Origin: Fodinicola acaciae
GTDB lineage: Bacteria > Actinomycetota > Actinomycetes > Mycobacteriales > HKI-0501
DNA length: 64,000 nt
NCBI RefSeq assembly: GCF_010993745.1
Contig: NZ_WOTN01000004.1
Location: 310,001 to 374,000, forward strand
Direction: 5' to 3'
Part shown: in pieces, positions 32,109 through 41,365 of the stretch
Layout of the letters: each line of letters opens with the position of its first letter
Position numbering within the stretch: position 1 is the stretch's first letter
Made by a program: the position numbers and the translations under genes
The notes under the pieces: generated by a model
The model's database searches: none
The model's input: the letters and a program-made list of their open reading frames with translations, nothing else
Told to the model about the DNA's origin: nothing

Positions 32109-33488
32109 GTGAAAACCGGTGACCAGATCGTCCAGGAGCTGCCGTGGCGGTGGCGGACCCAGGGAATGATCTTCCTGGTCGGCGGCCTCGGATTCATGTT
32201 CGACGCGTGGGATGTGACGCTCAACGGCTTCCTCATCCCCCTGGTGTCGGCGCAGTGGTCGCTGACCAAACCGGAGGCCTCCTGGGTCGGCACGGCCAAC
32301 CTGATCGGCATGGCGGTCGGTGCGTTCGGCTGGGGTGGCATCGCCGACATCATCGGCCGGAAACGCGCGTTCAGCCTGACTTTGCTGATGTTCTCGGTGT
32401 TTTCCGTGCTCGGTGCACTGTCGCCGAGTTTCCTGGTGTTCTGTGTCTTCCGGTTCTTCGCCGGCGTCGGCCTCGGCGGCTGCATTCCGGTCGACTACGC
32501 GCTGGTCGGTGAGTTCACGCCGGCGAAGGTACGCGGCCGCGTGCTCACCGCGATGGACGTGTGGTGGCCGATCGGCGCCACGCTGTGCGGTGTGGTCTCC
32601 ACGGCTTTGCTTGCCGTGACAGCGATCGACAGCTGGCGGCTGATGCTGCTGGTGATGGTTTTGCCGGCACTGTTGCTGTTCTGGATCCGGCTGTCGGTGC
32701 CGGAGTCCCCGCTCTATCTGATCCGCCGCGGCCGTGAGGCCGAAGCGCGTACGATCATCGAGAAACTCGTCGCACGGACCGGCGCCACGGTCGAGCCATG
32801 GACGTTGCCTGACGCGCGGAGCGCGCCACGGCTGTCGATGTTCAGTGTGGTCAAACAACTTCGCGACCTCTGGCGGTTCAACGCAGGTGTCACGGCTGTC
32901 TCGTGGGCCTTGTTCCTCACGGTTTTCCTGCTTTACTACGGCGCGCTGACCTGGCTGCCGACGATCCTGAAGACCGAGGGTTACGGCAATTACGCGGCAT
33001 TCATGGTGACCACGTTGATGACCGCGGTCGGCATCGTCGGCGTGCTGGTCTCGGCCTGGCTGGTGGACGCGGTCGGCCGGAAATGGGTGATCGGCCTGAG
33101 CGGACCGGTCGCCGCGTTGGCGCTGGTGTTTTTCGCCGTACAGCTGGAGATGCCGACCGCGGCGAAGATCTGGATCGGCGCTTTTGGCTTCATCATCGAG
33201 CTGACCATCCCGGCCCTTTACGCATACGTGTCGGAGCTCTATCCGACCGAGCTGCGCGCGAGTGGCTTCGGCTGGGCCTCCACGGTCAGCCGGGTCGGCG
33301 CCGGTTTCGTGCCGCTGATCTTCGGCTCGCTGCTGTGGCCGGTCCTCGGACTGCCGCTGACCTTCGTCGCGATCGCCGTGATCGTCACCGCGGCATCGGT
33401 CGCGATGGCTTTCCTGACACCGGAAACCCGCGGCCGCGAGCTCGACCAGATCGAGTCCGAACGTACGCCCTCAGGGGTTGCGATGTGA
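32109..33488 (+). CDS. MFS transporter, probable uptake of the pathway substrate
   Basis: 459 residues from GTG 32109 with GGGAGGTGG upstream. Twelve membrane segments with MFS signatures: GGIADIIGRKRAF between TM2 and TM3, a second DAVGRKWVIG in the C-half, and PESPLYLIRRGREAEA in the central loop as in sugar/aromatic-acid porters. The last segments contain YVSELYPTELRASGFGW. Control by the shared operator links it to the molybdenum-hydroxylase operon, so it probably imports that substrate. Exact ligand unknown. Confidence 0.85.
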   Translation: MKTGDQIVQELPWRWRTQGMIFLVGGLGFMFDAWDVTLNGFLIPLVSAQWSLTKPEASWVGTANLIGMAVGAFGWGGIADIIGRKRAFSLTLLMFSVFSVLGALSPSFLVFCVFRFFAGVGLGGCIPVDYALVGEFTPAKVRGRVLTAMDVWWPIGATLCGVVSTALLAVTAIDSWRLMLLVMVLPALLLFWIRLSVPESPLYLIRRGREAEARTIIEKLVARTGATVEPWTLPDARSAPRLSMFSVVKQLRDLWRFNAGVTAVSWALFLTVFLLYYGALTWLPTILKTEGYGNYAAFMVTTLMTAVGIVGVLVSAWLVDAVGRKWVIGLSGPVAALALVFFAVQLEMPTAAKIWIGAFGFIIELTIPALYAYVSELYPTELRASGFGWASTVSRVGAGFVPLIFGSLLWPVLGLPLTFVAIAVIVTAASVAMAFLTPETRGRELDQIESERTPSGVAM

Positions 33489-34817
33489 GGTCACCAGCTG
33501 GTCGATCGCCCGGCCGAGCCGGCCATATTTTTCGGTGTATTCCACCGGTTGGGTGCCCGGTGGATCGGCTGGCCGGTCCGCGTCGACAAACCGCGAGCCG
33601 AGATTGCTGAGCACGACGACGATGTAATGCCGGCCGGGTTTTCCCGGCAGCGAATGGACGATCCCGGCGTCGCCGCCGGCGCGTGCGACCAGGCCGGTCT
33701 TGTGTGCGAAGGTCACCTCGGCGGTTTCGTTGCACGGCCGTACGTCCCGGCCGAAGTCGCGGCCACCGACGTTGTCCATCTTTCCGGTCGACGGGTTGAT
33801 CCAGCGCGACGGCGTGCGCTGGGGGATGCCCGGCGCCGGATACTCTCGGCCGCACCAGTTGGTCGTGGACAGCACCTGGTTGAGGCCCTGGTTTCCCAGC
33901 TCGGACAGGAAAAACGCGCGTGAGCTGTCGGAGAGCACGGCCTTGCCGACCGGTTTTCCGTCCGGTGCGGTCCAGTAGGTGCCGGGTCCGCCGTTGACGA
34001 TCATCAGCAGCTTGGCGGTGTCGAGCGAGCTCATGTTGGACCCGGTCAGTCCCGGCACCTCGTGCAGCGTCGGCATCCCGAGTGCGGCGAAGTCGCGGTC
34101 CAGCGCCTTGCGGTCGACCAGCAGCTGGATCAGCGCGCAGGTCGACTCGTTGCTGGAGATCGTGATCATCTCGTCGAAAAACCGGCGCACAGTCTTGGTT
34201 TCCGGCCCGCCACACCGATCTCGGAAGGTCGGCGCCGTGTATCGGTAGGTGTCGTCGAGTGTCAGCCTGCCTTGGTCGACCAACCGCAGCACGGCGAAGC
34301 CGACCATGAGTTTCTGCACCGACGCGGGATATGGCGTCATGAAGTCGATCGGCGCGTTCTGCCGGCCCGCAAGCACGTCCTTGGTGCCTTGTCCGGCATG
34401 CGCATCCCATTGCTGTTCGTCGAAATATCGCCAGCGGACCGTGCCAGCGGTCAGGTTCTGGTCCATTGGTACGGCGACGCCGGCCGGATATTTGGGGCTG
34501 AACAACACATCCGCGGCCGCCAGCGCCTGACCTGTCGAGCTCAGCTCGATGACCGCCAGGTCGAGGTTTGGCGGCTGGTGGATCTTTCCTCGCGGCACTC
34601 CGGACGGTGGCGTCGTGTCGACCACGTCCCCGAATTTCTGCGCGCGTACGGCCTGAAGAAGCTCTTCGGCCAACCGGTTGTCGTTGCGTATGAGGCTCGT
34701 CGTCGCCTTCGGCGTCGCGCTGGCCCTGGTGCCACCTGGGCTCGGCGAGCCGCAGGCGGCCAGCACCACCGCTAACGCGGCGACCACCGCCGCACCCCCG
34801 TGTCGTATGTTCCGCAC
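33471..34817 (-). CDS. Lipoprotein serine hydrolase, class A beta-lactamase-like
   Basis: 448 residues with a lipoprotein signal (lipobox LAAC, Cys22) followed by a Ser/Pro/Thr-rich linker. Catalytic motifs: Ser166-x-x-Lys169 (SVQK), SSN in ITISSNEST (the SDN-equivalent) and HKTG. An N-terminal domain of about 130 residues precedes the hydrolase. Such surface lipoproteins can process peptidoglycan or hydrolyse beta-lactams; no evidence here decides. Its 3' end overlaps the MFS gene by 18 bp. Confidence 0.8.
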   Translation of the reverse strand: MRNIRHGGAAVVAALAVVLAACGSPSPGGTRASATPKATTSLIRNDNRLAEELLQAVRAQKFGDVVDTTPPSGVPRGKIHQPPNLDLAVIELSSTGQALAAADVLFSPKYPAGVAVPMDQNLTAGTVRWRYFDEQQWDAHAGQGTKDVLAGRQNAPIDFMTPYPASVQKLMVGFAVLRLVDQGRLTLDDTYRYTAPTFRDRCGGPETKTVRRFFDEMITISSNESTCALIQLLVDRKALDRDFAALGMPTLHEVPGLTGSNMSSLDTAKLLMIVNGGPGTYWTAPDGKPVGKAVLSDSSRAFFLSELGNQGLNQVLSTTNWCGREYPAPGIPQRTPSRWINPSTGKMDNVGGRDFGRDVRPCNETAEVTFAHKTGLVARAGGDAGIVHSLPGKPGRHYIVVVLSNLGSRFVDADRPADPPGTQPVEYTEKYGRLGRAIDQLVTSHRNP

Positions 34818-34864
34818 GGTGACACCGTACGCGCTGGTGGCGCTGACCTGCTGCTTCTACCCGC

Positions 34865-35176
34865 TCAGCAGAGCCGGACCTGCCAGTTGGGGTCCGCGAT
34901 CAACGAGGCGAAGTAGCCGTATCCACCGCCAGCGACGGTTTGGCACGTTCCGGTGGACTTTCCGGCGCTTGGCAGGAACACCTGGAAGTTGTACGTCGCC
35001 GTGCACTGGTTGCGCACCACGTAGACGACGCCGCTGCCAGTCTGCGGCGGCGTCTGGTAGGCATGCCGCACGCCGCAGAAACCTGGATCGGCGGCCGCCG
35101 GCGCGGCGGCGGCGATCGACGATCCCAATGCCAGCAACGTGGCCGCCACCACGGCGGCCGTCCTTCTTTTCGTCAC
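34865..35176 (-). CDS. Small secreted four-cysteine protein, paralogue 1
   Basis: 103 residues from GTG 35176 with GAGGAGGG upstream. A signal peptide (TAAVVAATLLALGSSIAAAAPAAA) leads to a mature part beginning ADPGFCGVR. Four cysteines in the mature protein (CGVR, NQC, TCQ and the terminal residue) likely form two disulfides. The ending DPNWQVRLC places a Cys at the extreme C-terminus. It shares DPGFCGVR, VRNxC and PNW...C with the gene next to it. Function unknown; a secreted antimicrobial, inhibitor or cell-surface mini-protein is possible. Confidence 0.7.
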   Translation of the reverse strand: MTKRRTAAVVAATLLALGSSIAAAAPAAADPGFCGVRHAYQTPPQTGSGVVYVVRNQCTATYNFQVFLPSAGKSTGTCQTVAGGGYGYFASLIADPNWQVRLC

Positions 35177-35190
35177 GCCAGCCCTCCTCG

Positions 35191-35514
35191 TCAGCAGATG
35201 ATGATCAGCCAGTTGGGATCGGGAATTCTCATGTAGAACGTGTCGTCGCCGTACGCCGGAATCCACGCACAACTGCTCTCGAAACCGTCCGACGGTGTCC
35301 GTATCCTCATGTTCATGCCGTAGCCGCAGCGGTTGCGCACCTGGTAGGCGATGCTCATGCTGCCGCCGACCTGTGTCGGCCCGCCGGCGCGTACGCCGCA
35401 GAATCCTGGATCCGCCGCTGCCGGGCTCGCCGGGCCGACGGCCAATGCCGTCGCGGCGACCAAACCGGCCACCGCCGTCGCCGCCGTTCGCGCCGATCTT
35501 CTCGATATTCGCAC
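35191..35514 (-). CDS. Small secreted four-cysteine protein, paralogue 2
   Basis: 107 residues from GTG 35514 with AAAGGGGA upstream (starts at 35517 or 35532 possible). Signal peptide RSARTAATAVAGLVAATALA with PASPAAA cleavage region, then ADPGFCGVR, YQVRNRCGYGMNMRIR, SSCAW and a C-terminal PDPNWLIIIC. It is clearly homologous to paralogue 1, 14 bp downstream, so the pair arose by tandem duplication and is co-transcribed. No family known to me. Confidence 0.7.
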   Translation of the reverse strand: MRISRRSARTAATAVAGLVAATALAVGPASPAAADPGFCGVRAGGPTQVGGSMSIAYQVRNRCGYGMNMRIRTPSDGFESSCAWIPAYGDDTFYMRIPDPNWLIIIC

Positions 35515-35603
35515 CACGTCCCCTTTCGGCAATAACGCATTTACCGGCCGGTGGACGCCACGCTAGGACAGAAGTCCTGTCAGCCCGGTCTCACTTCGCT
35601 GTC

Positions 35604-35705
35604 AGAGGGCGTCTGGAAACTGTGGTGGCCGAGAGTCGAGATCCAAACGTCGGCAGGCGGCGTTTTGGGCTCGGCGATTGGTTGCCACAGTTTCAGACGC
35701 CCTCT
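35604..35705. repeat. Structured repeat element A (long inverted repeat with conserved core)
   Basis: Arms of 21-22 bp (35604-35625 and 35685-35705, one bulge) enclose a core of which 35631-35652 is identical to 61981-62002 in element B. TCA flanks both sides (35602-35604 and 35705-35707), and the right TCA is the stop codon of the GntR gene, consistent with a 3-bp target duplication. Confidence 0.65.
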
Positions 35706-36340
35706 CAGTGCGGGTCGAGGTGCTGCACACCCATGATGTGTTCGTACGTGGCGGCCGAGGCGGCTTCGGCGTCCCTGACCCGCAACGCGTCGATGATCGC
35801 GGCGTGCTGCCGGACCGACTCCTCGTGCGTGCGCAGCACTCGTGGACCACCGTGCAATGCCTGCCACAGCAACCGCATCAGCGACAGCAGCAGCGGACTG
35901 TGCGCGTATTCGTAGACGGCGAAATGAAAATCGCGGTTGAGACCGTCATAGCGCGGATCGTCCTCGGCCAGCGGCCGCATCCGATCATTGATGTCGACCA
36001 GCTTGGTGATGCCGTCCTCATCGATCTTTTCCGCCGCGAGCGACGCGGCCAGCGACTCGAGCACCGCGCGAATGCGGAAGTTTTCCTCGGTGGAGCCGGA
36101 ATCGGCCTCCACGACGGTGAATCCGCGATGCGTGTCGCCGACCACCAAACCCTCGGACTCCAGCCGGCGCATCGCCTCGCGCACCGGTGTCTGACTGACG
36201 TGGAAACGCGCCGCCAGGTCGCGCTGGCGCAGTTGTTTGCCGGCGGTCAGGTCACCGGTGATGATCAGCTCGCGGATCAGCGCGACCACCATGTCGGTTT
36301 TGCTGACATAGTTGACCTGGGGGGCATCGGCGTTCGTCAT
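35705..36340 (-). CDS. GntR-family (FCD subfamily) transcriptional regulator
   Basis: 211 residues from ATG 36340 (4-bp overlap with the upstream subunit gene). N-terminal winged helix (about 12-80: MVVALIRELIITGDLTAGKQL, LAARFHVSQTPVREAMRRLESEGLV) and all-helical FCD sensor (about 90-205) with metal-ligand-type residues in DFHFAVYEYAHSP and HHE-like RTHEESVRQHAAIIDAL. FCD regulators respond to carboxylic acids and bind TNGTATACNA-type operators; TGGTATACCA in the two divergent promoters fits. Last gene of the molybdenum-hydroxylase operon, so the operon encodes its own repressor. Element A abuts its stop codon. Confidence 0.85.
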   Translation of the reverse strand: MTNADAPQVNYVSKTDMVVALIRELIITGDLTAGKQLRQRDLAARFHVSQTPVREAMRRLESEGLVVGDTHRGFTVVEADSGSTEENFRIRAVLESLAASLAAEKIDEDGITKLVDINDRMRPLAEDDPRYDGLNRDFHFAVYEYAHSPLLLSLMRLLWQALHGGPRVLRTHEESVRQHAAIIDALRVRDAEAASAATYEHIMGVQHLDPH

Positions 36341-38577
36341 TTGTCGCGCTCCATCAACAATCTCACTCGATCTGCCGTCATCGGCAGCACCTCGACGCTG
36401 TCGTCCAAACCAAGAGCATCGCGCACAGCCCCGGCCAGCGCACCACCCGCCGCGCTCAGTCCGCCTTCGCCGGCACCGCGTACGCCGAGCGGATTTCCCG
36501 GCGCCGGTGCGTCCTCGGTCACCAGCACGTCCACGTGCGGCACTTCCGCGGCGGTCGGCAGCCGATAGTCCATGAATGTCACCGACTGCGGCTGCCCGGC
36601 CTCGTCATAGGTGAATTCTTCCAACAAAGCGCCGCCGACACCCTGTGCGACACCACCGACGAGCTGGCCTTCGACCATGGTCGGATTGACCGCGCGACCG
36701 ACCTCGTACGCGACCAGATAACGCAGCACGCGCACGCCCGCCGTGCCTGGATCCACCTCGACAACGGCGATGTGCACGCCGTACGGATAGGTCATGTGCT
36801 CGACCTCGAAACGGCGTCGCGCCGACAGGCCGGCCGGCTCGCCGGGCCGCAGCTGGTCGCCGGTCGGCTGACACGCGCGTACGACCTCGGCCAACGACAC
36901 TTCGGCGCCCGGAGAGTCGGCGACCCGGATGACACCGCCGCCACACTCGAGTTTGTCTGGTGTCACCGCGAGAATCCTGGCGGCGATCTCGATCGCGCGT
37001 TCGCGTACGGCCGCAGCCGCCGCCTGCACGGCACCGCCGCTGACAACGGTCGAACGCGAGGCCCACGATCCGCCGCCATATGGCTGCAAATCGGTGTCAC
37101 CGTTGACAACGTGCACGATCTCAGGGTCCACACCGAGCTCGTCAGCGGCGATCTGTGCCATCGCCGTCTCGATGCCCTGGCCGAGTGACGTGCCGCCGGT
37201 GTGGACGTGCACCGCGCCCGTGCCGCTGACCAGCACGTCGGCGGTGTCCTGCGGACCGAGACCGCTCTTTTCCAGGAACATCGCCACACCGAGACCGGCG
37301 AGCCGACCGCCGGCGCGTGCACTGTCCACTTCGGACCGATAGCCGAGCCGATCCGCCTCCGCGACGGCTTTTGCCAGCAGTCCTGGGTAATCCGCCGTGT
37401 CGAGGACGACGTCCGTGCCGAGCGTACTCATCGCACGAGCGTGTGGCAGCTCGGCCGCCGTCAGCAGGTTGCGGCGGCGCAGCTCGACGCGGTCGATGCC
37501 GAGCCGGTCGGCGGCCACGTCCAACAGCTGCTCACGCGCCGACGTGCCTTCGAAACGACCCGGTGACCGATACGTTCCACACGGCGTCTTGTTGGTGAGC
37601 GCCACCGTGATGTGTCCCGCGTACGCCGGCACACGGTATGGACCCGGCAGCATAGCCAGTGTCAGCTCCGGCACGATGATGCCGTGCGTGCGGCAATAGG
37701 CGCCGTTGTCGTGCATGACATCGTCGCGCAGGCCGAGAATGCGTCCGGTTTCGTCGAAGGCGGCGCAAATCCGATGCCGTTGCTGGCGCGAGTGGTTGGT
37801 CGCGACCAGGTGCTCGGCACGGTCCTCGATCCATTTCACCGGCCGGCGCAGCTTTCTGGCCAGCCACGGCACCAGGAAGTCCTCTGGATAGAACTCGCCG
37901 CGTACGCCGAAGCCGCCGCCCGCGTCCATCGCGCGGCCGTGGATCAACGTCTCGTCGATCTCCAGCATCCGCGCCAAAACGGCCTTGTTGTAGACCGGCA
38001 CCTTGGTCATGCCGAAGATCTCGACCGCTCCGGTCACCGGATCCGGCACGGCCAGCAGGCCGCGCGGCTCCAACGGCACCGCACTGTGCCGGCCGATCGT
38101 GAAGTCCAACTCCACAATCTCCGCGGCGGTTTCGAAGGCCGTCGCCACATCGCCATAGCCGAGCGAAAAGTCGGCGGCCGCGTGAGCTTTCGTCGCGGTG
38201 ACAACGGGTTCGAGCTCCTCGATGTCGACCGACACCTGCTCGGCGGCGTCCTCGGCCGCGTACGGATCGTCGGCGAGCACGACCGCGACCGGCTCACCGA
38301 CGTAACGGACCTCGGTTGCCAGCACCGGCTGGAGAAAGTCCGACAGGTCGACGCCCTGCACCTTGAGCCGCACCGGAATCCGCAAGTCCGGCACGTCTTT
38401 TGCGGTGAAAACCGCGATCGCCGCGGGAGCGTCGATCGATCGTACGCGGCCGTGCGCGACGGTTGACCGTATGACCCGCATCCACAGCTGGCCGGGCCGG
38501 TCGGTGTCGTCGGCGAACCGGCCGAGACCGCGGACCAGCCGGGCGTCCTCCTTGCGAGGCAGCCGCGCGCCGATCAT
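36337..38577 (-). CDS. Molybdenum hydroxylase large subunit 1 (xanthine dehydrogenase family)
   Basis: 746 residues from ATG 38577 (ATGA overlap with the 2Fe-2S gene). Motifs of the molybdopterin-binding subunit: LPRKEDARLVRGLGRF at the start, YVGEPVAVVLADDPYAAEDAAE, AMDAGGGFGVRGEFYPED, PVKWIEDRAEHL, GTYRSPGRFEGT (loop near the Mo site) and the C-terminal GVRGAGEGGLSAAGG, with the catalytic Glu. The CO-dehydrogenase form I loop (AYxCSFR) is absent, so CO is not the substrate. Hydroxylates a carbon next to N or a carbonyl using water (family knowledge). Confidence 0.85.
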   Translation of the reverse strand: MIGARLPRKEDARLVRGLGRFADDTDRPGQLWMRVIRSTVAHGRVRSIDAPAAIAVFTAKDVPDLRIPVRLKVQGVDLSDFLQPVLATEVRYVGEPVAVVLADDPYAAEDAAEQVSVDIEELEPVVTATKAHAAADFSLGYGDVATAFETAAEIVELDFTIGRHSAVPLEPRGLLAVPDPVTGAVEIFGMTKVPVYNKAVLARMLEIDETLIHGRAMDAGGGFGVRGEFYPEDFLVPWLARKLRRPVKWIEDRAEHLVATNHSRQQRHRICAAFDETGRILGLRDDVMHDNGAYCRTHGIIVPELTLAMLPGPYRVPAYAGHITVALTNKTPCGTYRSPGRFEGTSAREQLLDVAADRLGIDRVELRRRNLLTAAELPHARAMSTLGTDVVLDTADYPGLLAKAVAEADRLGYRSEVDSARAGGRLAGLGVAMFLEKSGLGPQDTADVLVSGTGAVHVHTGGTSLGQGIETAMAQIAADELGVDPEIVHVVNGDTDLQPYGGGSWASRSTVVSGGAVQAAAAAVRERAIEIAARILAVTPDKLECGGGVIRVADSPGAEVSLAEVVRACQPTGDQLRPGEPAGLSARRRFEVEHMTYPYGVHIAVVEVDPGTAGVRVLRYLVAYEVGRAVNPTMVEGQLVGGVAQGVGGALLEEFTYDEAGQPQSVTFMDYRLPTAAEVPHVDVLVTEDAPAPGNPLGVRGAGEGGLSAAGGALAGAVRDALGLDDSVEVLPMTADRVRLLMERDK

Positions 38578-39065
38578 CCCGATGCCTTCGCTCGATCGGC
38601 CGCGACGCTGCAAACCGCCTCGACTATGCCTTGATAGCCGGTGCAACGACACAGGTTGGCCGCGACCACTTCGCGCACCTCGGCCTCGTCGGCTGGCCTT
38701 CCGTCCTTCTCGGCCAGATATGCCTCGGCCAGCATGAGAAAACCGGGCGTACAAAAGCCACACTGCAGGGCGTGACAACGGCTGAAAGCCTGCTGCAGGT
38801 CGGAAAGCTCGTCGCCGTCCGCCAGGCCTTCGACCGTGCGGACCTCGCAGCCGTCCGCCTGTACGCCGAAAATCAAGCACGCGCGAACCGGCTGACCGTC
38901 GAGCAAAACTGTACAGGCGCCGCAGATGCCGTGCTCGCAACCGACATGCGTGCCGGTGTAACCGAGGTCGTGGCGCAGGACGTCGACGAGCGTACGCCGC
39001 GACTCGACCGCCAACGTGTGCTCGTCTCCGTTGACTGTCAACGAAATCAGCTGCATGTCCGTCAT
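38574..39065 (-). CDS. Molybdenum hydroxylase 2Fe-2S subunit
   Basis: 163 residues, overlapping neighbours by 4 bp on each side. Two 2Fe-2S clusters: plant-type Cys43, Cys48, Cys51, Cys63 (CEHGICGACTVLLDG) and the alpha-helical cluster Cys102, Cys105, Cys139, Cys141 (QCGFCTPGF, NLCRCTGYQGIVEA). Carries electrons from the Mo centre to FAD. Shared by the two large subunits, or used by one only. Confidence 0.92.
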   Translation of the reverse strand: MTDMQLISLTVNGDEHTLAVESRRTLVDVLRHDLGYTGTHVGCEHGICGACTVLLDGQPVRACLIFGVQADGCEVRTVEGLADGDELSDLQQAFSRCHALQCGFCTPGFLMLAEAYLAEKDGRPADEAEVREVVAANLCRCTGYQGIVEAVCSVAADRAKASG

Positions 39066-41365
39066 CGGTTGCCTCCGGAGCTGGCGAGAACCTGGTGCGG
39101 CAGCACGGGGATGTGGTCGAAGTCCGAGCCGAGCGCGTCGTTGATCGCGTTGAGCACGGCGGCCGGTGCGCCGATCGTGCCGCCTTCCCCCATGCCTTTG
39201 GCGCCGGTCTCGCTGTGCTGCGACGGAGTTTCCAGGTGGAAGATCTGGATCGGCGGGATTTCAGCCGCGGTCGGCGCCAGATAGTCCATCAGCGACGCGG
39301 TGGCCGGCTGGCCGTCCGCGTCGTAGACGAGCTGCTCGTAAAGGGCGGCTGCGATTCCCTGTGCCACACCGCCACGCACCTGACCGTCGACGACCAACGG
39401 ATTGATGACGACTCCGCAGTCCTCCACGACGACGTAGCGTTCGACGCGTACGCCGCCCGTGCCTGGGTCGATCGACACCAGCGCCGCATGAGTCGCGTTG
39501 GAGAACGTGCCAGGCGGATCGGCACTTTGCCTGGCTTCTAGCGCATAACGGCAGTCGTCCGGCAGCTGGTGGGCCTGGAAGTGCACCAACCGCGCCATCT
39601 CGGCGACGCTGACCTCAGCACCAGGGACACCGCGTACGCGTGCGGCGCCTTCCGACAGCTCGACGTCCGTTTCGCTGACTTCCAACAGAAAGGCGGCGAT
39701 CCTGCGCAGCTGGCTGGCGACCACCCCGGCGGCTTTCCCAGCGGCGCCACCACCGATGACGATCGAGCGGCTGCCGAAGGTCCCCCAGCCGTACGACGTC
39801 AGATCGGTGTCGCCCTGCCGCAGCCGCACCTGGCCGGGGTCGATGCCGAGCTGGTCGGCCACGATCTGCGCGAAAGTCGTCTCGTGGCCCTGACCGTGGC
39901 CGCAGGTGCCGGTGGTGACGACGACCTCGCCGGTCGGATCCATTCGCACGTGCGCGGTGTCGTAACCAGGCGTCATCCGCATCCGGCGCTGCGACATCGT
40001 CGGCGTGCCGTATGCGGTTCGCTCGGAAAAACAGGAAAACCCGATGCCGGCGAGCAGACCGCGGGACCGCAGACGGTCACACTCGGCCGGCCAGTCGCTG
40101 GTCTTCTTTTCCGCCAGGTCCAGGGACTCGCGATAGCTGCCTTCGTCGTAGCTGATGGCATTGACGCCAGCGTACGGAAACTTGTCGATCAGGTTGCGGC
40201 GCCGCACGTCCAGTGCGTCCATCCGCAACACCGCCGCGGCCTTTTCCATCAGCCGCTCCATCACCAGCACGATCTGCGGTCGTGAGACGCCGCGATATGG
40301 CGCTGTCGGTGGTTTGTTGGTGGCAACTCCGCGGCCACGCGCTCGATAGGCCGGCACCTTGTACGCGCCGGGAAGCTCGGTCGCCGCCATCAGCGGCTCG
40401 ACCGCGCAGGTGAACGGATAGGCCGAGTACGCGCCGATGTCGCAGCGGATGTCGGCCGCCAGCCCCAGAATCCGGCCGTCCGCGGCGAAAGCGGCTTTCA
40501 CCGCGTAATGTTGCTCGTGTCCGTGAAATGCCGCGGTGAGGTTTTCCTGCCGGTCCTCGATCCACTTGACCGGTCGGCGCAGCCGCAACGCCAGTGCCGC
40601 GACAACGACCTCTTCCCGTCCCACGACGCATTTCAGGCCGAACCCACCGCCGACATCCGGCGCGATCACGCGTATCGTCCGCTCCGGCAGGCCGAGCGCC
40701 TGCGCGATGCCGGAGCGCACCTGGTGTGGCACCTGTGTCGAGACATGCACGACGACCTGCTCGTCGCGGTCGTCCCACTCGGCCAGGCAGGCCCGGCCTT
40801 CCATCGGCAGCGCCGCGACCCGGCCGCTGTCGAACTCCGCCTCGACGACCACCGGCGCCGTCGCGAGAATCTCGTCCAGCCGCTCGTCGTCGAACATCAC
40901 CAGATCGACCACGCAGTTGTCGGTCAGTCCACTGTGGACAGCCGGTCCGTCAGCAGCCGATCGCAGGTCGGTCACGGCAGCGCGGGGGTCCCAGTCGACC
41001 ACGACCAGCTCCGCGGCATCCTCGGCCGCGTACGGATCGTCCGCCACCACGACGGCCACCGGCTCGGCCACATGCCGTACGCGGTCACCGGCCAGCAGCG
41101 GCATCCTCGTCGGGGTGAACTCGTCTCTTTCCAACACCGCCAGTAAAAACGGATCGCCGAGGTCGGCAGAGGTGAACGCACCGACCGCCGTTTTGGCGGC
41201 TTCTTCCAGATCGATCGAGGTGATGGTGGCACTGGCGTGCGGACTGCGGACGAACGCGGCGTGCAACGTCCCCGGAGGCCGCATGTCGTCCACGAACCGG
41301 CCACGACCGCGCAACATCCGGCCATCTTCCTTGCGCGGCACCTTCGCACCGATCCACCTGGTCAT
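39062..41365 (-). CDS. Molybdenum hydroxylase large subunit 2
   Basis: 767 residues from ATG 41365 (4-bp overlap with the FAD gene). Same fold as subunit 1: WIGAKVPRKEDGRMLRGRGRFVDD, VAEPVAVVVADDPYAAEDAAE, DVGGGFGLKCVVGREE, PVKWIEDRQENL, PTAPYRGVSRPQ and GAKGMGEGGTIGAPAAV with the catalytic Glu. The two full-length large subunits are clearly paralogous but divergent, so they may form separate enzymes sharing the small subunits or act on successive intermediates. Neither carries the CO dehydrogenase loop. Confidence 0.87.
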   Translation of the reverse strand: MTRWIGAKVPRKEDGRMLRGRGRFVDDMRPPGTLHAAFVRSPHASATITSIDLEEAAKTAVGAFTSADLGDPFLLAVLERDEFTPTRMPLLAGDRVRHVAEPVAVVVADDPYAAEDAAELVVVDWDPRAAVTDLRSAADGPAVHSGLTDNCVVDLVMFDDERLDEILATAPVVVEAEFDSGRVAALPMEGRACLAEWDDRDEQVVVHVSTQVPHQVRSGIAQALGLPERTIRVIAPDVGGGFGLKCVVGREEVVVAALALRLRRPVKWIEDRQENLTAAFHGHEQHYAVKAAFAADGRILGLAADIRCDIGAYSAYPFTCAVEPLMAATELPGAYKVPAYRARGRGVATNKPPTAPYRGVSRPQIVLVMERLMEKAAAVLRMDALDVRRRNLIDKFPYAGVNAISYDEGSYRESLDLAEKKTSDWPAECDRLRSRGLLAGIGFSCFSERTAYGTPTMSQRRMRMTPGYDTAHVRMDPTGEVVVTTGTCGHGQGHETTFAQIVADQLGIDPGQVRLRQGDTDLTSYGWGTFGSRSIVIGGGAAGKAAGVVASQLRRIAAFLLEVSETDVELSEGAARVRGVPGAEVSVAEMARLVHFQAHQLPDDCRYALEARQSADPPGTFSNATHAALVSIDPGTGGVRVERYVVVEDCGVVINPLVVDGQVRGGVAQGIAAALYEQLVYDADGQPATASLMDYLAPTAAEIPPIQIFHLETPSQHSETGAKGMGEGGTIGAPAAVLNAINDALGSDFDHIPVLPHQVLASSGGNR

